A stretch of 64,000 nucleotides of DNA, taken from Nitrospirillum amazonense. GTDB taxonomy: Bacteria > Pseudomonadota > Alphaproteobacteria > Azospirillales > Azospirillaceae. The translations under genes were made by a program, and so were the position numbers. Numbering within the stretch: the stretch's first letter is position 1; each line of letters begins with the position of its first letter. The notes under the pieces were generated by a model. It had not been told where the DNA came from and made no database searches. It was given only the letters and a program-made list of their open reading frames with translations. This document shows, one piece after another, positions 1-8,280 of this stretch. The stretch covers positions 62,001-126,000 of the forward strand of contig NZ_VITN01000005.1 of NCBI RefSeq assembly GCF_007828045.1, read 5' to 3'.

Positions 1-2
1 AC

Positions 3-623
3 GGCGGCATGCTGGAACAGCCGACCCGGGCGCTTTCGGGGGGCGAGCGCAACCGCCTGCTGCTGGCCAAGCTGTTCGCCCAGCCCAGCAACCTGATGGT
101 GCTGGACGAACCGACCAACGACCTGGACATGGACACGCTGGACCTGCTGGAAGAGGTCTTGAGCGACTATCCCGGCACCCTGCTGCTGGTCAGCCACGAT
201 CGTGACTTCCTGGACCGGCTGGTCACCTCCACCATCGCGGTCGAGGGCGACGGCGTGGTGGCGGAATATGCCGGCGGCTACAGCGACTACCTGACCCAAC
301 GCCCGGCCCGCACGCCGGTCACGGGTGGCATGTCCAAGTCGGCGGACACCCCCAGGGCGGCGGAAGCCCCGAAGGCCAAGCGTAAGCTGGGCTACAAGGA
401 ACAGCGGGAGCTGGACCAGCTGCCGGCCCTGATGGACAGGCTGGGCGATCAGGTGAAGAAGCTGGAGGCCAAGCTGACCGATGCCACCCTCTACGCCCGC
501 GACCCGGCGGCCTTCCAGAAGGGCTCCACCGACCTGGACAAGGCCCACCAGGACCTGGCCGCCGCCGAAGAGCGCTGGCTGGAACTGGAGGCCCTGAAGG
601 AGGAGCTGGAGAACGGCGCGTGA
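3..623 (+). CDS. ABC-F family ATPase, C-terminal part (Uup-like), truncated by the window edge
   Basis: The reading frame is open at the left edge, so this is the 3' end of a longer gene. What remains starts just before the second ABC signature (LSGGE, bases 33-47), followed by Walker B in LMVLDEPTNDLD (from about base 94) and the H-loop SHDRD. The last 60 or so residues form a charged predicted coiled coil rich in Lys, Glu and Leu, like the C-terminal domain of Uup. ABC-F proteins have two fused ATPase domains and no membrane part; they act on ribosomes or, for Uup, are linked to DNA stability. The coiled-coil tail favours Uup over EttA, but the N-terminal half is not visible, so the subfamily is an inference. 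Confidence 0.9.
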   Translation, partial: GGMLEQPTRALSGGERNRLLLAKLFAQPSNLMVLDEPTNDLDMDTLDLLEEVLSDYPGTLLLVSHDRDFLDRLVTSTIAVEGDGVVAEYAGGYSDYLTQRPARTPVTGGMSKSADTPRAAEAPKAKRKLGYKEQRELDQLPALMDRLGDQVKKLEAKLTDATLYARDPAAFQKGSTDLDKAHQDLAAAEERWLELEALKEELENGA

Positions 624-680
624 GGGTCTTCCTTTGCGTTGCCCGGCCAATGGCCGTACAGTGTAGGCACGGAGGATATG

Positions 681-983
681 ATGGCCCAATCCGCGACAGA
701 TGCCCCTCAGCGCCGTGCCCGCAGCGAACGGCTGGAGGCGCGCATTACCGCCGAGCAGAAAGACCTGATTGAGCGCGCGGCGGCACTGCAGGGCCGGTCG
801 ATCACCGATTTCGTCCTGGCCAGCGTGCAGGATGCCGCTCGACGCGCCATCGACGAACATCAACGCCTGGAATTGTCTGTCCGGGACAGCCAGGCCTTCG
901 TCGAAGCGCTCAGTAAGCCGCAGCCGGTGAATGACCGGCTGCGCGATACGATTCGCCGGTATCGTGACGCCACCGGCGCCTGA
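681..983 (+). CDS. DUF1778-type antitoxin (TacA/AtaR-like ribbon-helix-helix)
   Basis: A protein of 100 aa. Residues of about 15-60 (ERLEARITAEQKDLIERAAA, then GRSITDFVLASVQDAA) match the ribbon-helix-helix DNA-binding pattern of DUF1778 antitoxins, and the C-terminal part is the expected toxin-neutralising tail. I chose the ATG at 681 because GGAGG at 671-675 lies 5 nt upstream; the adjacent ATG at 678 is too close to it and the ATG at 639 has no ribosome binding site. The GNAT gene starts 8 nt after the stop, the normal antitoxin-first order. Such antitoxins repress their own operon through DNA binding. The assignment rests on the pattern and on the neighbour. Confidence 0.85.
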   Translation: MAQSATDAPQRRARSERLEARITAEQKDLIERAAALQGRSITDFVLASVQDAARRAIDEHQRLELSVRDSQAFVEALSKPQPVNDRLRDTIRRYRDATGA

Positions 984-991
984 CGGTCGGC

Positions 992-1522
992 ATGGCGGAG
1001 ACCAATCCTGGACTGGAGTCGCTGCGGGTCGATGTGCTCGGTCCACAGCATGACCGACGCTTCTTCGCCAGCGGCGTGGACGCGCTGGATCGTTATTTCC
1101 AAACGCACATAGGGCAGGATGCCCGCAAGAACATCGCCGCCCCATTTGTTCTCGTCCTGCCGGACGGCACGGTTGCCGGTTACTACACCTTGTCCGCCAC
1201 ATCCCTGCAATTGGCGGCTCTGCCGGCGGAAACGGCCCGTAAACTGCCCCGCTATCCTCTGGTGCCGGCCACGCTGCTGGGCCGATTGGCAGTGGACAAG
1301 CGTTATCATGGCCGCGGATATGGCGGGTATCTGCTGGCGGACGCGATGCGGCGCTGTGTGCGAAGTGAAATCGCGTCGTTTGCCCTGCTCGTGGACGCCT
1401 ACGACGACAACGCCCGTCGCTTTTACGAACGCATGAGTTTTCTCACCCTTCCCGACACTCTTCGAAAATTGTTTCGACCCCTGGCCGACATCGCTGCGCT
1501 CTTCCAGGAGAGCGGCGCGTGA
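992..1522 (+). CDS. GNAT-family acetyltransferase toxin (TacT/AtaT-like)
   Basis: A protein of 176 aa with one GNAT domain. The acetyl-CoA-binding segment is visible in LAVDKRYHGRGYGGYLLADA (about residues 105-124), and the C-terminal RRFYERMSF motif carries the Tyr usually used as general acid. Relatives paired with DUF1778 antitoxins acetylate the amino group of charged tRNAs and stop translation; that activity is established for the family and inferred here. The gene follows its antitoxin by 8 nt and its stop overlaps the GTG start of the next gene, so all three may be cotranscribed. An alternative is a housekeeping GNAT enzyme, but the gene pair makes this less likely. Confidence 0.87.
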   Translation: MAETNPGLESLRVDVLGPQHDRRFFASGVDALDRYFQTHIGQDARKNIAAPFVLVLPDGTVAGYYTLSATSLQLAALPAETARKLPRYPLVPATLLGRLAVDKRYHGRGYGGYLLADAMRRCVRSEIASFALLVDAYDDNARRFYERMSFLTLPDTLRKLFRPLADIAALFQESGA

Positions 1523-2391
1523 GGCCCCTGGACATCCTGCGCGCGCTGGTCGTCGTGGCCATCTGGGGAATCAATTTCTCCGTCTCCAAGTTCGCGCTGC
1601 GCCAGTTCCATCCCGTCACCGCCATGGCCATCCGCTTCGCGCTGGTGGCATTGGTCCTGGTGCCCTGGCGCCGGCTGCCCTGGGCCCATGTGCGGCCGGT
1701 GCTGGCCTATTCCGTCGTGCTGGGGGGCCTGCACTTCCCCCTGGTGTTCAGCGGCCTGATGGGATGCAGCGCCGCCGCGGCTTCCGTCGCCATCCAGCTG
1801 CAGGTGCCCTTCGCGTCGCTGATGGCGGCGGTGTTCTTCAAGGACAGGCTGGGCTGGCGCCGGGCGGTGGGCATGGCGGCGGCCATCGCCGGCGTCGGCA
1901 TCATCGCCTACCACCCCGGCGGCACAGACGATCCGGCCCATCTGGGCCTGGTGGTGCTGGCCGCCGCCGCCTTCGCCTTTTCCAGCATCCAGTTGAAATG
2001 GATGCCGCCCATGGACCCGTTCACGCTGAACGGCTACATGGCCCTGTTCGCCGTGCCGCAGTTGGTGCTGATGTCCGCCGTGCTGGAGGACGGGCAGTGG
2101 GCAGCCATCCAGAGCGCGCCGCCGGCGGCCTGGGCCTCCATCCTGTTCATGGGCCTGGTCTCCACCATCCTGGCCTATGTGCTGTGGTTCCCGCTGATGC
2201 AGCGCTACGCCGTGAACCAGACCATGCCCTTCATGCTGCTGGTTCCGGTGTTCGGCGTGGCCGGCGGGGTCATCCTGCTGGGTGAGCCCTTGTCCTGGCA
2301 CCTGGCGGCGGGCACGCTGGTGACCATCGCCGGCGTGGGCGTGGTGCTGCTGCGCCGCCCCCGCCTGGTGACGGCCCGAACGGCGAGCTGA
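1519..2391 (+). CDS. EamA-family (DMT) transporter
   Basis: A protein of 290 aa made of ten hydrophobic segments in two EamA repeats, the usual build of drug/metabolite transporters. The N-terminal segment (VVVAIWGINFSVSKFALRQF) and the second-repeat pattern resemble EamD-like O-acetylserine/cysteine exporters, but the substrate cannot be read from the sequence. The GTG start at 1519 overlaps the toxin stop by four bases, and AGGAGAG at 1506-1512 is a good ribosome binding site for it. It sits in the inner membrane. It is placed between a toxin-antitoxin pair and an amidase, with no functional link apparent. Confidence 0.9.
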   Translation: MRPLDILRALVVVAIWGINFSVSKFALRQFHPVTAMAIRFALVALVLVPWRRLPWAHVRPVLAYSVVLGGLHFPLVFSGLMGCSAAAASVAIQLQVPFASLMAAVFFKDRLGWRRAVGMAAAIAGVGIIAYHPGGTDDPAHLGLVVLAAAAFAFSSIQLKWMPPMDPFTLNGYMALFAVPQLVLMSAVLEDGQWAAIQSAPPAAWASILFMGLVSTILAYVLWFPLMQRYAVNQTMPFMLLVPVFGVAGGVILLGEPLSWHLAAGTLVTIAGVGVVLLRRPRLVTARTAS

Positions 2392-2397
2392 GAACCC

Positions 2398-3093
2398 ATG
2401 GCCCTGCGTGACCGCCCTTCCCCCAACCACGGCCCCCGCCCGGAAGGAACCGCCACCGACATCCTGGTGCTGCACTATACCGGCATGCTGTCGGCCGAGG
2501 CGGCGCTGGACCGCTTGTGCGACCCGGCGGCGGAGGTCAGCGCCCATTATGTGGTGGGGGAGGACGGCACGGTCTGGCGTCTGGTGGATGAGGGTCGCCG
2601 CGCCTGGCACGCCGGCCGGGGCGCCTGGGGGGACGCCCAGGACGTCAACAACCGCTCCATCGGGGTGGAAATCGTGAACCCGGGCCACGAATACGGCTAC
2701 CGCCCCTTCCCGCAAGCCCAGATGCGGGCTGTCGTCGAGCTGTGCCGGGGCATCCTGGCCCGCCACCCCATCCCGGCCGGCAACGTCATCGCCCATTCCG
2801 ACATGGCGCCCGCCCGCAAGCAGGACCCGGGCGAACTGTTCGACTGGCCGGCCCTGGCCCGTGCCGGCATCGGCCTATGGCCGGACGGCGGCTTCCGGGG
2901 GCCGGGATGGGACGGCGGCGAGGCGCAGGTCGCGGCCTTGCTCGCGCGCCTGGGTTATGACCCGGCCATCGCGGCCTTCACCGAGACGCTGACCGCCTTC
3001 CAGCGCCATTGGCATCCGGAGGCGCTGAACGAGCCGGCCGGTGCGGAAACCGTGCGACGGCTGCATAGCCTGCTGGCTCAATCCGGGCGCTAA
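2398..3093 (+). CDS. N-acetylmuramoyl-L-alanine amidase (Amidase_2, AmiD/AmpD-like)
   Basis: A protein of 231 aa. The Amidase_2 fold covers about residues 15-155: the first zinc His lies in VLHYTGM (about residue 24), the second in VIAHSDMAPARKQDPGELFDW (about residue 133), where the Asp in DPG is the third ligand and the Lys is the catalytic residue. The last 60 residues (LARLGYDPAIAAFTETLTAF and beyond) look like a peptidoglycan-binding helical domain. The enzyme cleaves the bond between muramic acid and the stem peptide. No signal peptide is evident, so it may act in the cytoplasm on recycled anhydro-muropeptides (AmpD role), although AmiD proteins share the same domain order. It begins 6 nt after the EamA stop. 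Confidence 0.92.
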   Translation: MALRDRPSPNHGPRPEGTATDILVLHYTGMLSAEAALDRLCDPAAEVSAHYVVGEDGTVWRLVDEGRRAWHAGRGAWGDAQDVNNRSIGVEIVNPGHEYGYRPFPQAQMRAVVELCRGILARHPIPAGNVIAHSDMAPARKQDPGELFDWPALARAGIGLWPDGGFRGPGWDGGEAQVAALLARLGYDPAIAAFTETLTAFQRHWHPEALNEPAGAETVRRLHSLLAQSGR

Positions 3094-3142
3094 CCCCCGC
3101 CATCGGCGCTTGCATCCCCCGGTCGATGCGCCTAGGGTCGCC

Positions 3143-3580
<438 letters not shown>

Positions 3581-3645
3581 TGAATCCAGCAGATGGGGAT
3601 TTTCCCATCCCCACCCATCGCCGCCCGCCAGGGGCGGTTCGGGCG

Positions 3646-3750
3646 TGGGATCGCATGGGAAAACGCGCCACAGCTCCCGTGACTCCACCGCCTTATGGGA
3701 CGGCATGGGATTTTCAGCGTCGTTTGGGCGCCGCATGGGAATTCATGGGA
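3646..3750 (+). promoter_or_regulatory. Forward array of phased TGGGN repeats (MraZ-type sites)
   Basis: TGGGA occurs at 3646, 3656, 3696, 3706, 3736 and 3746. All six starts are separated by whole multiples of 10 bp, and they form three pairs with the exact TGGGA-N5-TGGGA layout. Binding of E. coli MraZ to TGGGN repeats with 5-bp spacers upstream of its own operon is established. Here the array lies 500-600 bp before mraZ, just after rnpB, so action on the dcw promoter is an inference. Confidence 0.6.
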
Positions 3751-3879
3751 AAGGGCGGTAAAACGACTGCCGCCGGCTACATATCGCGGCCTATGACCTT
3801 TCCCTTACCATATTTGGTGCCAGGCCCTAAACCGACGAGTACTTGGGCCTAAAGCCAGCCCCCGAATAACCAAGGTGGC

Positions 3880-4079
3880 TTATCCAAAAGATTTGGGCGC
3901 CGTTTCACTAACGGTTGCGCGGCCGACCCCCTTATCCACAGGATAGGTATCCCCTATCCGAAGGCTATTCGATTCGGCGGAAACCCGCGAATATATGGGG
4001 GAAGGACCTACCCGTTCGATTTAGATGCGCTGGTAAGAAGAACGTTTTCCACAACTGTGGAAAAACGCCGTGTGGACAA
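3880..4079. promoter_or_regulatory. Group of DnaA-box-like 9-mers
   Basis: Within 200 bp: TTATCCAAA (3880-3888, one mismatch), TTATCCACA (3932-3940, the exact consensus DnaA box), TTTTCCACA (4045-4053), its exact inverse TGTGGAAAA (4056-4064), and TGTGGACAA (4071-4079, minus-strand TTGTCCACA). The surroundings are less GC-rich than the flanking genes. Such a group can mark a DnaA-regulated promoter or part of a replication origin. No strand switch of genes occurs here, so I prefer the regulatory reading. Confidence 0.45.
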
Positions 4080-4095
4080 GCATTGAGCCAAGTCC

Positions 4096-4140
4096 TCCCA
4101 TTGACGCCCATAAGTTCCCATGCTACCCCATATGGACCCA
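4096..4140 (-). promoter_or_regulatory. Five-fold reverse TGGGN array (MraZ operator)
   Basis: NCCCA occurs at 4096-4100, 4106-4110, 4116-4120, 4126-4130 and 4136-4140. Read on the minus strand, this is five TGGGN boxes with perfect 5-bp spacers. It ends 112 bp before the mraZ start. The layout matches the known MraZ binding pattern; E. coli has three such repeats. The rest of the 3581-4251 gap (671 bp) holds the forward array and the DnaA-box group described separately; I see no credible gene in it. Confidence 0.75.
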
Positions 4141-4251
4141 AAAACAGGGCGCGCAGGCCTATCCGGTCTTACCCGGACGGGCGGCGCATTCTGAAACTGG
4201 GACTGGTGCCGGATCGGGTGGGGCGCGGAGGCGCTGGAGACGCGGGGATCG

Positions 4252-4746
4252 ATGGGCTTGTTCCTGTCCACATATGTAAACAAGGTCGACAAGAAGGGTC
4301 GGGTTTCAGTCCCGTCTTCCTTCCGCGGCGTCCTTGGTGGGCAGACGGAGCTGATCGTCTTCCGGTCCCTGCAGGCTAACGCCATCGATGCCTGCAGCGT
4401 CGATTACATGGATCGCCTGTCCGAGGCGCTGGACAACCCCAACATGCCCGACGACATGCGCGACCTGATTGAAACCACGGTGTTCGGCGGATCCGTCCGC
4501 CTGGCCGTGGACCCCGAAGGGCGCATCGTCCTGCCGGAAAACTTCCTGGCCTTCGCCGGCATCACCGAAGGTGCCGCCTTCGTGGGCCGCCGCCACACCT
4601 TCCAGATCTGGGACCCCGACGCCCTCTCCGTCCATGAGGCCGCCAGCCGCGACCGCAGCCGCGCCCAGAACATCTCGCTGTCCACCATCCTGGCCCGTAC
4701 CAACTCGGTCCTGGCGGCCGGAGCCAATGGCGGGGGTGCGCAGTGA
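4252..4746 (+). CDS. mraZ: Transcriptional regulator MraZ
   Basis: A protein of 164 aa with two SpoVT-AbrB-like halves: [20 protein letters not shown] (residues 5-24) and the second [18 protein letters not shown] copy (about residues 85-102). MraZ is the first gene of the dcw cluster and a DNA-binding regulator of it, forming ring-shaped oligomers on the nucleoid. The last 30 residues, Ser/Ala/Asn-rich, extend past the second domain. Two arrays of candidate binding sites lie upstream (3646-3750 and 4096-4140), which suggests autoregulation. The stop overlaps the GTG start of rsmH. Confidence 0.96.
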   Translation: MGLFLSTYVNKVDKKGRVSVPSSFRGVLGGQTELIVFRSLQANAIDACSVDYMDRLSEALDNPNMPDDMRDLIETTVFGGSVRLAVDPEGRIVLPENFLAFAGITEGAAFVGRRHTFQIWDPDALSVHEAASRDRSRAQNISLSTILARTNSVLAAGANGGGAQ

Positions 4747-5726
4747 GCGAGACCGATACCCCCGGCGGACCCCAGGTCCACATCTCCGTCCTGCTGGCGG
4801 AGGTGCTGGCGGCCCTGGCTGTGCGCGACGGCGGCGTCTATGTCGATGGCACCTTCGGCGCCGGCGGCTATACCCGCGCCATTCTGGAGGCGGCGGACTG
4901 CCAGGTCATCGGCATCGACCGCGACCCGGCCGCCATCAAGCGGGCGGAACCCCTGCTGGCCCGCTTCCCCGGCCGCCTGCGCATCATCGAGGGCCGGTTC
5001 GGCGACATGGCCGAACTGCTGGCCGCCCACGGCATCGGCCCGGTGGATGGCGTAGCGCTGGACATCGGCGTCTCCTCCCCCCAGATCGACGACCCGGCGC
5101 GCGGCTTCTCCTTCCGCTTTGACGGCCCGCTGGACATGCGCATGAGCCTGAGCGGCCCCACCGCCGCCGACGTGGTCAACGATTACGCCGAGGCCGACAT
5201 CGCCACCGTCCTGTGGCGCCTGGGCGAGGAGCGCCTGTCCCGCCGCGTGGCCCGCGCCATCGTGGCCGCCCGCGCCACGTCCCGAATCGAAACGACGGCG
5301 CAACTGGCGGACATCATCCGTGGTGTCGTTCCCCGCTCGAAGAAGGACGGCATCGACCCCGCCACCCGCAGCTTCCAGGCCCTGCGCCTGCACGTGAATG
5401 ACGAGTTGGGGGAGCTGGACCGAGGCCTGGCCGGGGCCGAACGGGTGCTGGCGCCCGGCGGCCATCTGGCGGTCGTCTCCTTCCATTCCCTGGAAGACCG
5501 GCGGGTGAAGGATTTCCTGCGCCAGCGCAGCGGGTCGGAGGGCGCGCCGTCGCGCCACATGCCGGCCGCGCACAGCGGGCCCGCCCCCACCTTCCGTCTT
5601 CTGGGCCGCAGCGGGGTTACCCCGGGCGAACCTGAACTTCGCCACAATCCGCGCGCCCGATCCGCTCGGTTGCGCGCCGCCGAACGCACCAACGCCCCCG
5701 CTTGGCCCATGGGAGAAGCAGCATGA
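4743..5726 (+). CDS. rsmH: 16S rRNA (cytosine-1402-N4)-methyltransferase RsmH
   Basis: A protein of 327 aa, formerly MraW. The SAM-binding motif [10 protein letters not shown] is at residues 35-44, followed by GIDRD (57-61), the conserved [12 protein letters not shown] segment, and HVNDEL and [11 protein letters not shown] near residues 215-250. It methylates N4 of C1402 in the ribosomal P site. The GTG start at 4743 overlaps the mraZ stop by four bases, a coupling arrangement repeated through this operon. Its own stop overlaps the ftsL ATG. Confidence 0.97.
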   Translation: MSETDTPGGPQVHISVLLAEVLAALAVRDGGVYVDGTFGAGGYTRAILEAADCQVIGIDRDPAAIKRAEPLLARFPGRLRIIEGRFGDMAELLAAHGIGPVDGVALDIGVSSPQIDDPARGFSFRFDGPLDMRMSLSGPTAADVVNDYAEADIATVLWRLGEERLSRRVARAIVAARATSRIETTAQLADIIRGVVPRSKKDGIDPATRSFQALRLHVNDELGELDRGLAGAERVLAPGGHLAVVSFHSLEDRRVKDFLRQRSGSEGAPSRHMPAAHSGPAPTFRLLGRSGVTPGEPELRHNPRARSARLRAAERTNAPAWPMGEAA

Positions 5727-6427
5727 TAGGCAAGTCCACGCTCGTCTGGCTGTGCCTCGCCACCGTCGCCAGCGGCATCCTCTATCACACCAGCTACCGC
5801 GTGCAGGAGGAGCAGGAGCACCTGGCCTCCCTCAACCGGCAGATCGCGCAGGAGCAGCAGTCCATCCAGGTGCTGCGTGCCGAATGGGCCTACCTGAACG
5901 ATCCCACCCGGCTGGAGCGCCTGGCGACCGAGCATTCCACCCTGCGCCCCACCAAGGCGGAGCAGATGGTGGCCCTGGCCGCCGTGCCGATGAAGCCGGA
6001 GGCGCCCGCCCCGGTTCCCAGCGCGCCGGCGGACCAGGCGAAGCCCACCCCGGGGCCCGCCCCGGTGCCGGAGTCCACCTACGTCGCCAGTGCGGCGCCG
6101 GCCGCCCCCGTCGTGCAGGTCGCCGTCGCCCAGGCCGCCCCGGCGCCCGCGCCCAAGGCCCAGGTCGTGGCGCTGAAGGCGCCGGACGTACAGACGTCCG
6201 CCCCGGTGAAGGCCGCCGCCGGCAAGCCGGCCCCCGCCGTGAAGGCGGCGAAGCAGCCTGAGCGGGTGGACAGCATCGGCGCCCTGATGGCCAGCCTGGA
6301 CGCCGCCGACAAGGCTGGCGGCAAGGTCACCCTCGCCTCCGCTTCCGGCAGCGCCGCCAAGTCCAAGGCCAAGCCCATCCTGATGGCGGAGCAGACCTTG
6401 AGCGCCAAGCTGGGGGCCGCCCGATGA
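5723..6427 (+). CDS. ftsL: Cell division protein FtsL with a long Pro/Ala C-terminal tail
   Basis: A protein of 234 aa. Residues 6-22 form the single membrane helix, 27-50 the leucine-zipper-like coiled coil, and [14 protein letters not shown] (53-66) is the conserved FtsL/DivIC end. I chose the ATG at 5723 because it overlaps the rsmH stop (ATGA) and has GGGAGAAG upstream; the upstream ATG at 5702 lies inside rsmH. FtsL works with FtsB and FtsQ to activate FtsW/FtsI at the septum. The roughly 135 residues after the conserved part are rich in Ala, Pro and Lys and have no counterpart in the 120-aa E. coli protein; such tails occur in Alphaproteobacteria. Confidence 0.93.
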   Translation: MIGKSTLVWLCLATVASGILYHTSYRVQEEQEHLASLNRQIAQEQQSIQVLRAEWAYLNDPTRLERLATEHSTLRPTKAEQMVALAAVPMKPEAPAPVPSAPADQAKPTPGPAPVPESTYVASAAPAAPVVQVAVAQAAPAPAPKAQVVALKAPDVQTSAPVKAAAGKPAPAVKAAKQPERVDSIGALMASLDAADKAGGKVTLASASGSAAKSKAKPILMAEQTLSAKLGAAR

Positions 6428-8175
6428 GTGATGCGCCCTTTTCCCTGACCGGTTTCGACATCGCGGGCATGGAGCGCATCCAGGCCCCCAGGTCGGAAGG
6501 CAGGGTCCGCCTGAACAACCCCACCAGCCACGCCTTGGAGCAGGGCCGGTCGCGCCTTCTGGTGACGGCCGCCCTGTTCGCGTTGGTGCTGGGCGCCATC
6601 GGCGTCCGCCTGGCCGACACCATGGTGTTCAGCCGCGAGGCGGAGCCGCCGGTGGCGGAGAACGCCACCGCCCGCCCCCTGCCCGTCACACGGGCGGAGA
6701 TCACCGACCGCAACGGCGTGCTGCTGGCGACCTCGCTGGCCACCGCGTCCGCCTACGCCGATCCCAAGCTGGTGATCGATGCGGAGGAGGCCGCCCGCAA
6801 GCTGGTGGCCACCCTGCCGGACCTCGACTACCGCCAGGTGCTGAAGGACCTGAAGGGCGACAAGCGCTTCGTCTGGATCAAGCGCAACCTGACGCCCCGC
6901 CAGGAATTCGAGGTCAACAAGCTGGGCATCCCCGGCGTGTTCTTCCAGCAGGAGGAGCACCGCATCTATCCGCAGGGCAGCCTGACCGCCCACCTGATCG
7001 GCCTGACCGGCATCGACAACAACGGCCTGATGGGCATCGAGCAGTCGTTCGACAAGCGCCTGCGCGAGCAGGCGGAACCCCTGCGCCTGTCCGTCGATGT
7101 GCGCCTGCAGCACATCGTGCGCAAGGAAATCACCCAGGCCATGCAGGACTTCAACGCCATCGGCGGCGCCGGCCTGATCATGGACATCAAGACCGGCGAA
7201 ATCCTGTCCATGGTCAGCCTGCCGGACTTCGACCCCCAGAACCCGGGGGAGATGCACGACGAGTCGAAGTTCAACCGTGCCACCCTGGGCGTCTATGAGA
7301 TGGGCTCGGTGTTCAAGATCCTGAACACCGCCATCGCCCTGGAAACCGGCACGGTGAAGCTGCACGAGACCTTCGACACCAGCCACCCGCTGAAGATCGG
7401 CCGCTTCACCATCCACGACGACGAGCCGGTCAACTACTGGATGGACGTGGTCGACATCTTCCGCAAGTCGTCCAACATCGGCTCCGCCAAGATGGCGGAG
7501 AAGTTCGGCATCGACGTGCAGCGGGAATATATGGGCCGCTTCGGCATGCTGAAGGCCCCGTCGCTGGAGATCCCCGAGGTCGGCGGCCCGCTGGTACCCA
7601 ACCCCTGGCGCCCCACCACCCTGCTGACCGTCGCCTTCGGCCACGGCATCTCCGTCAGCCCCATCCAGATGTCCTCGGCCGTGGCCGCCGTGGTCGACGG
7701 CGGCATCATGCGCCCGGCCACCCTGCTGAAGCGCGACCCCAACGCCGAGATTCCCGAAACGCGGGTGATCTCGCCCCAGACCTCCGCCATCCTGCGCAAG
7801 CTCATGCGCCTGGTGGTGACCGAGGGCACGGGCAAGACGGCCTTCGGCACCGGTGACCTGAAGGCGGCGGACACGCTGGACTATCTGGTGGGCGGCAAGA
7901 CCGGCACGGCTGAGAAGGTCAGCGGCAAGGGCTACGCCCACAAGTCGCTGCGCACCTCCTTCGCCGGCGCCTTCCCCATGAACGATCCGCGCTATGTGGT
8001 GTTCGTCATGGTGGATGAGCCCCATGGCAACAAGAAGAGCTTCGGCTTCGCCACCGCCGGCTGGGTCGCGGCCCCCGCGGTGCAGCGCATCGTCTGGCAG
8101 GCGGCGCCGCTGCTGGGGGTGAAGCCGGTGGTCCGCAACGATCCCGAGATTTTGCAGGCCATGGCCATCAACTAA
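6424..8175 (+). CDS. ftsI: Peptidoglycan D,D-transpeptidase FtsI (PBP3)
   Basis: A protein of 583 aa. A single membrane anchor spans about residues 42-63, followed by the pedestal domain and the penicillin-binding transpeptidase domain. Active-site motifs are visible: S295-V-F-K298 (SxxK nucleophile), S349-S-N351, and K492-T-G. It cross-links septal peptidoglycan in complex with FtsW. The ATG overlaps the ftsL stop by four bases. A 105-bp gap follows before murE. Confidence 0.97.
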   Translation: MSDAPFSLTGFDIAGMERIQAPRSEGRVRLNNPTSHALEQGRSRLLVTAALFALVLGAIGVRLADTMVFSREAEPPVAENATARPLPVTRAEITDRNGVLLATSLATASAYADPKLVIDAEEAARKLVATLPDLDYRQVLKDLKGDKRFVWIKRNLTPRQEFEVNKLGIPGVFFQQEEHRIYPQGSLTAHLIGLTGIDNNGLMGIEQSFDKRLREQAEPLRLSVDVRLQHIVRKEITQAMQDFNAIGGAGLIMDIKTGEILSMVSLPDFDPQNPGEMHDESKFNRATLGVYEMGSVFKILNTAIALETGTVKLHETFDTSHPLKIGRFTIHDDEPVNYWMDVVDIFRKSSNIGSAKMAEKFGIDVQREYMGRFGMLKAPSLEIPEVGGPLVPNPWRPTTLLTVAFGHGISVSPIQMSSAVAAVVDGGIMRPATLLKRDPNAEIPETRVISPQTSAILRKLMRLVVTEGTGKTAFGTGDLKAADTLDYLVGGKTGTAEKVSGKGYAHKSLRTSFAGAFPMNDPRYVVFVMVDEPHGNKKSFGFATAGWVAAPAVQRIVWQAAPLLGVKPVVRNDPEILQAMAIN

Positions 8176-8280
8176 CCACCCCCCCTGAAACCCACACGAC
8201 AGGGCACCGTAAGGTGGGGGTCGACCGATGCCGGGCCGCGCGCTATCAACCCGCCCCGGCATCACGTGTGAGAGGGACCC

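Noticed and set aside
3880-4079. Chromosomal origin of replication
   Set aside because: There is DnaA-box enrichment, but no gene-strand switch, no long AT-rich unwinding region and no origin-associated gene is present; kept only as a regulatory group.
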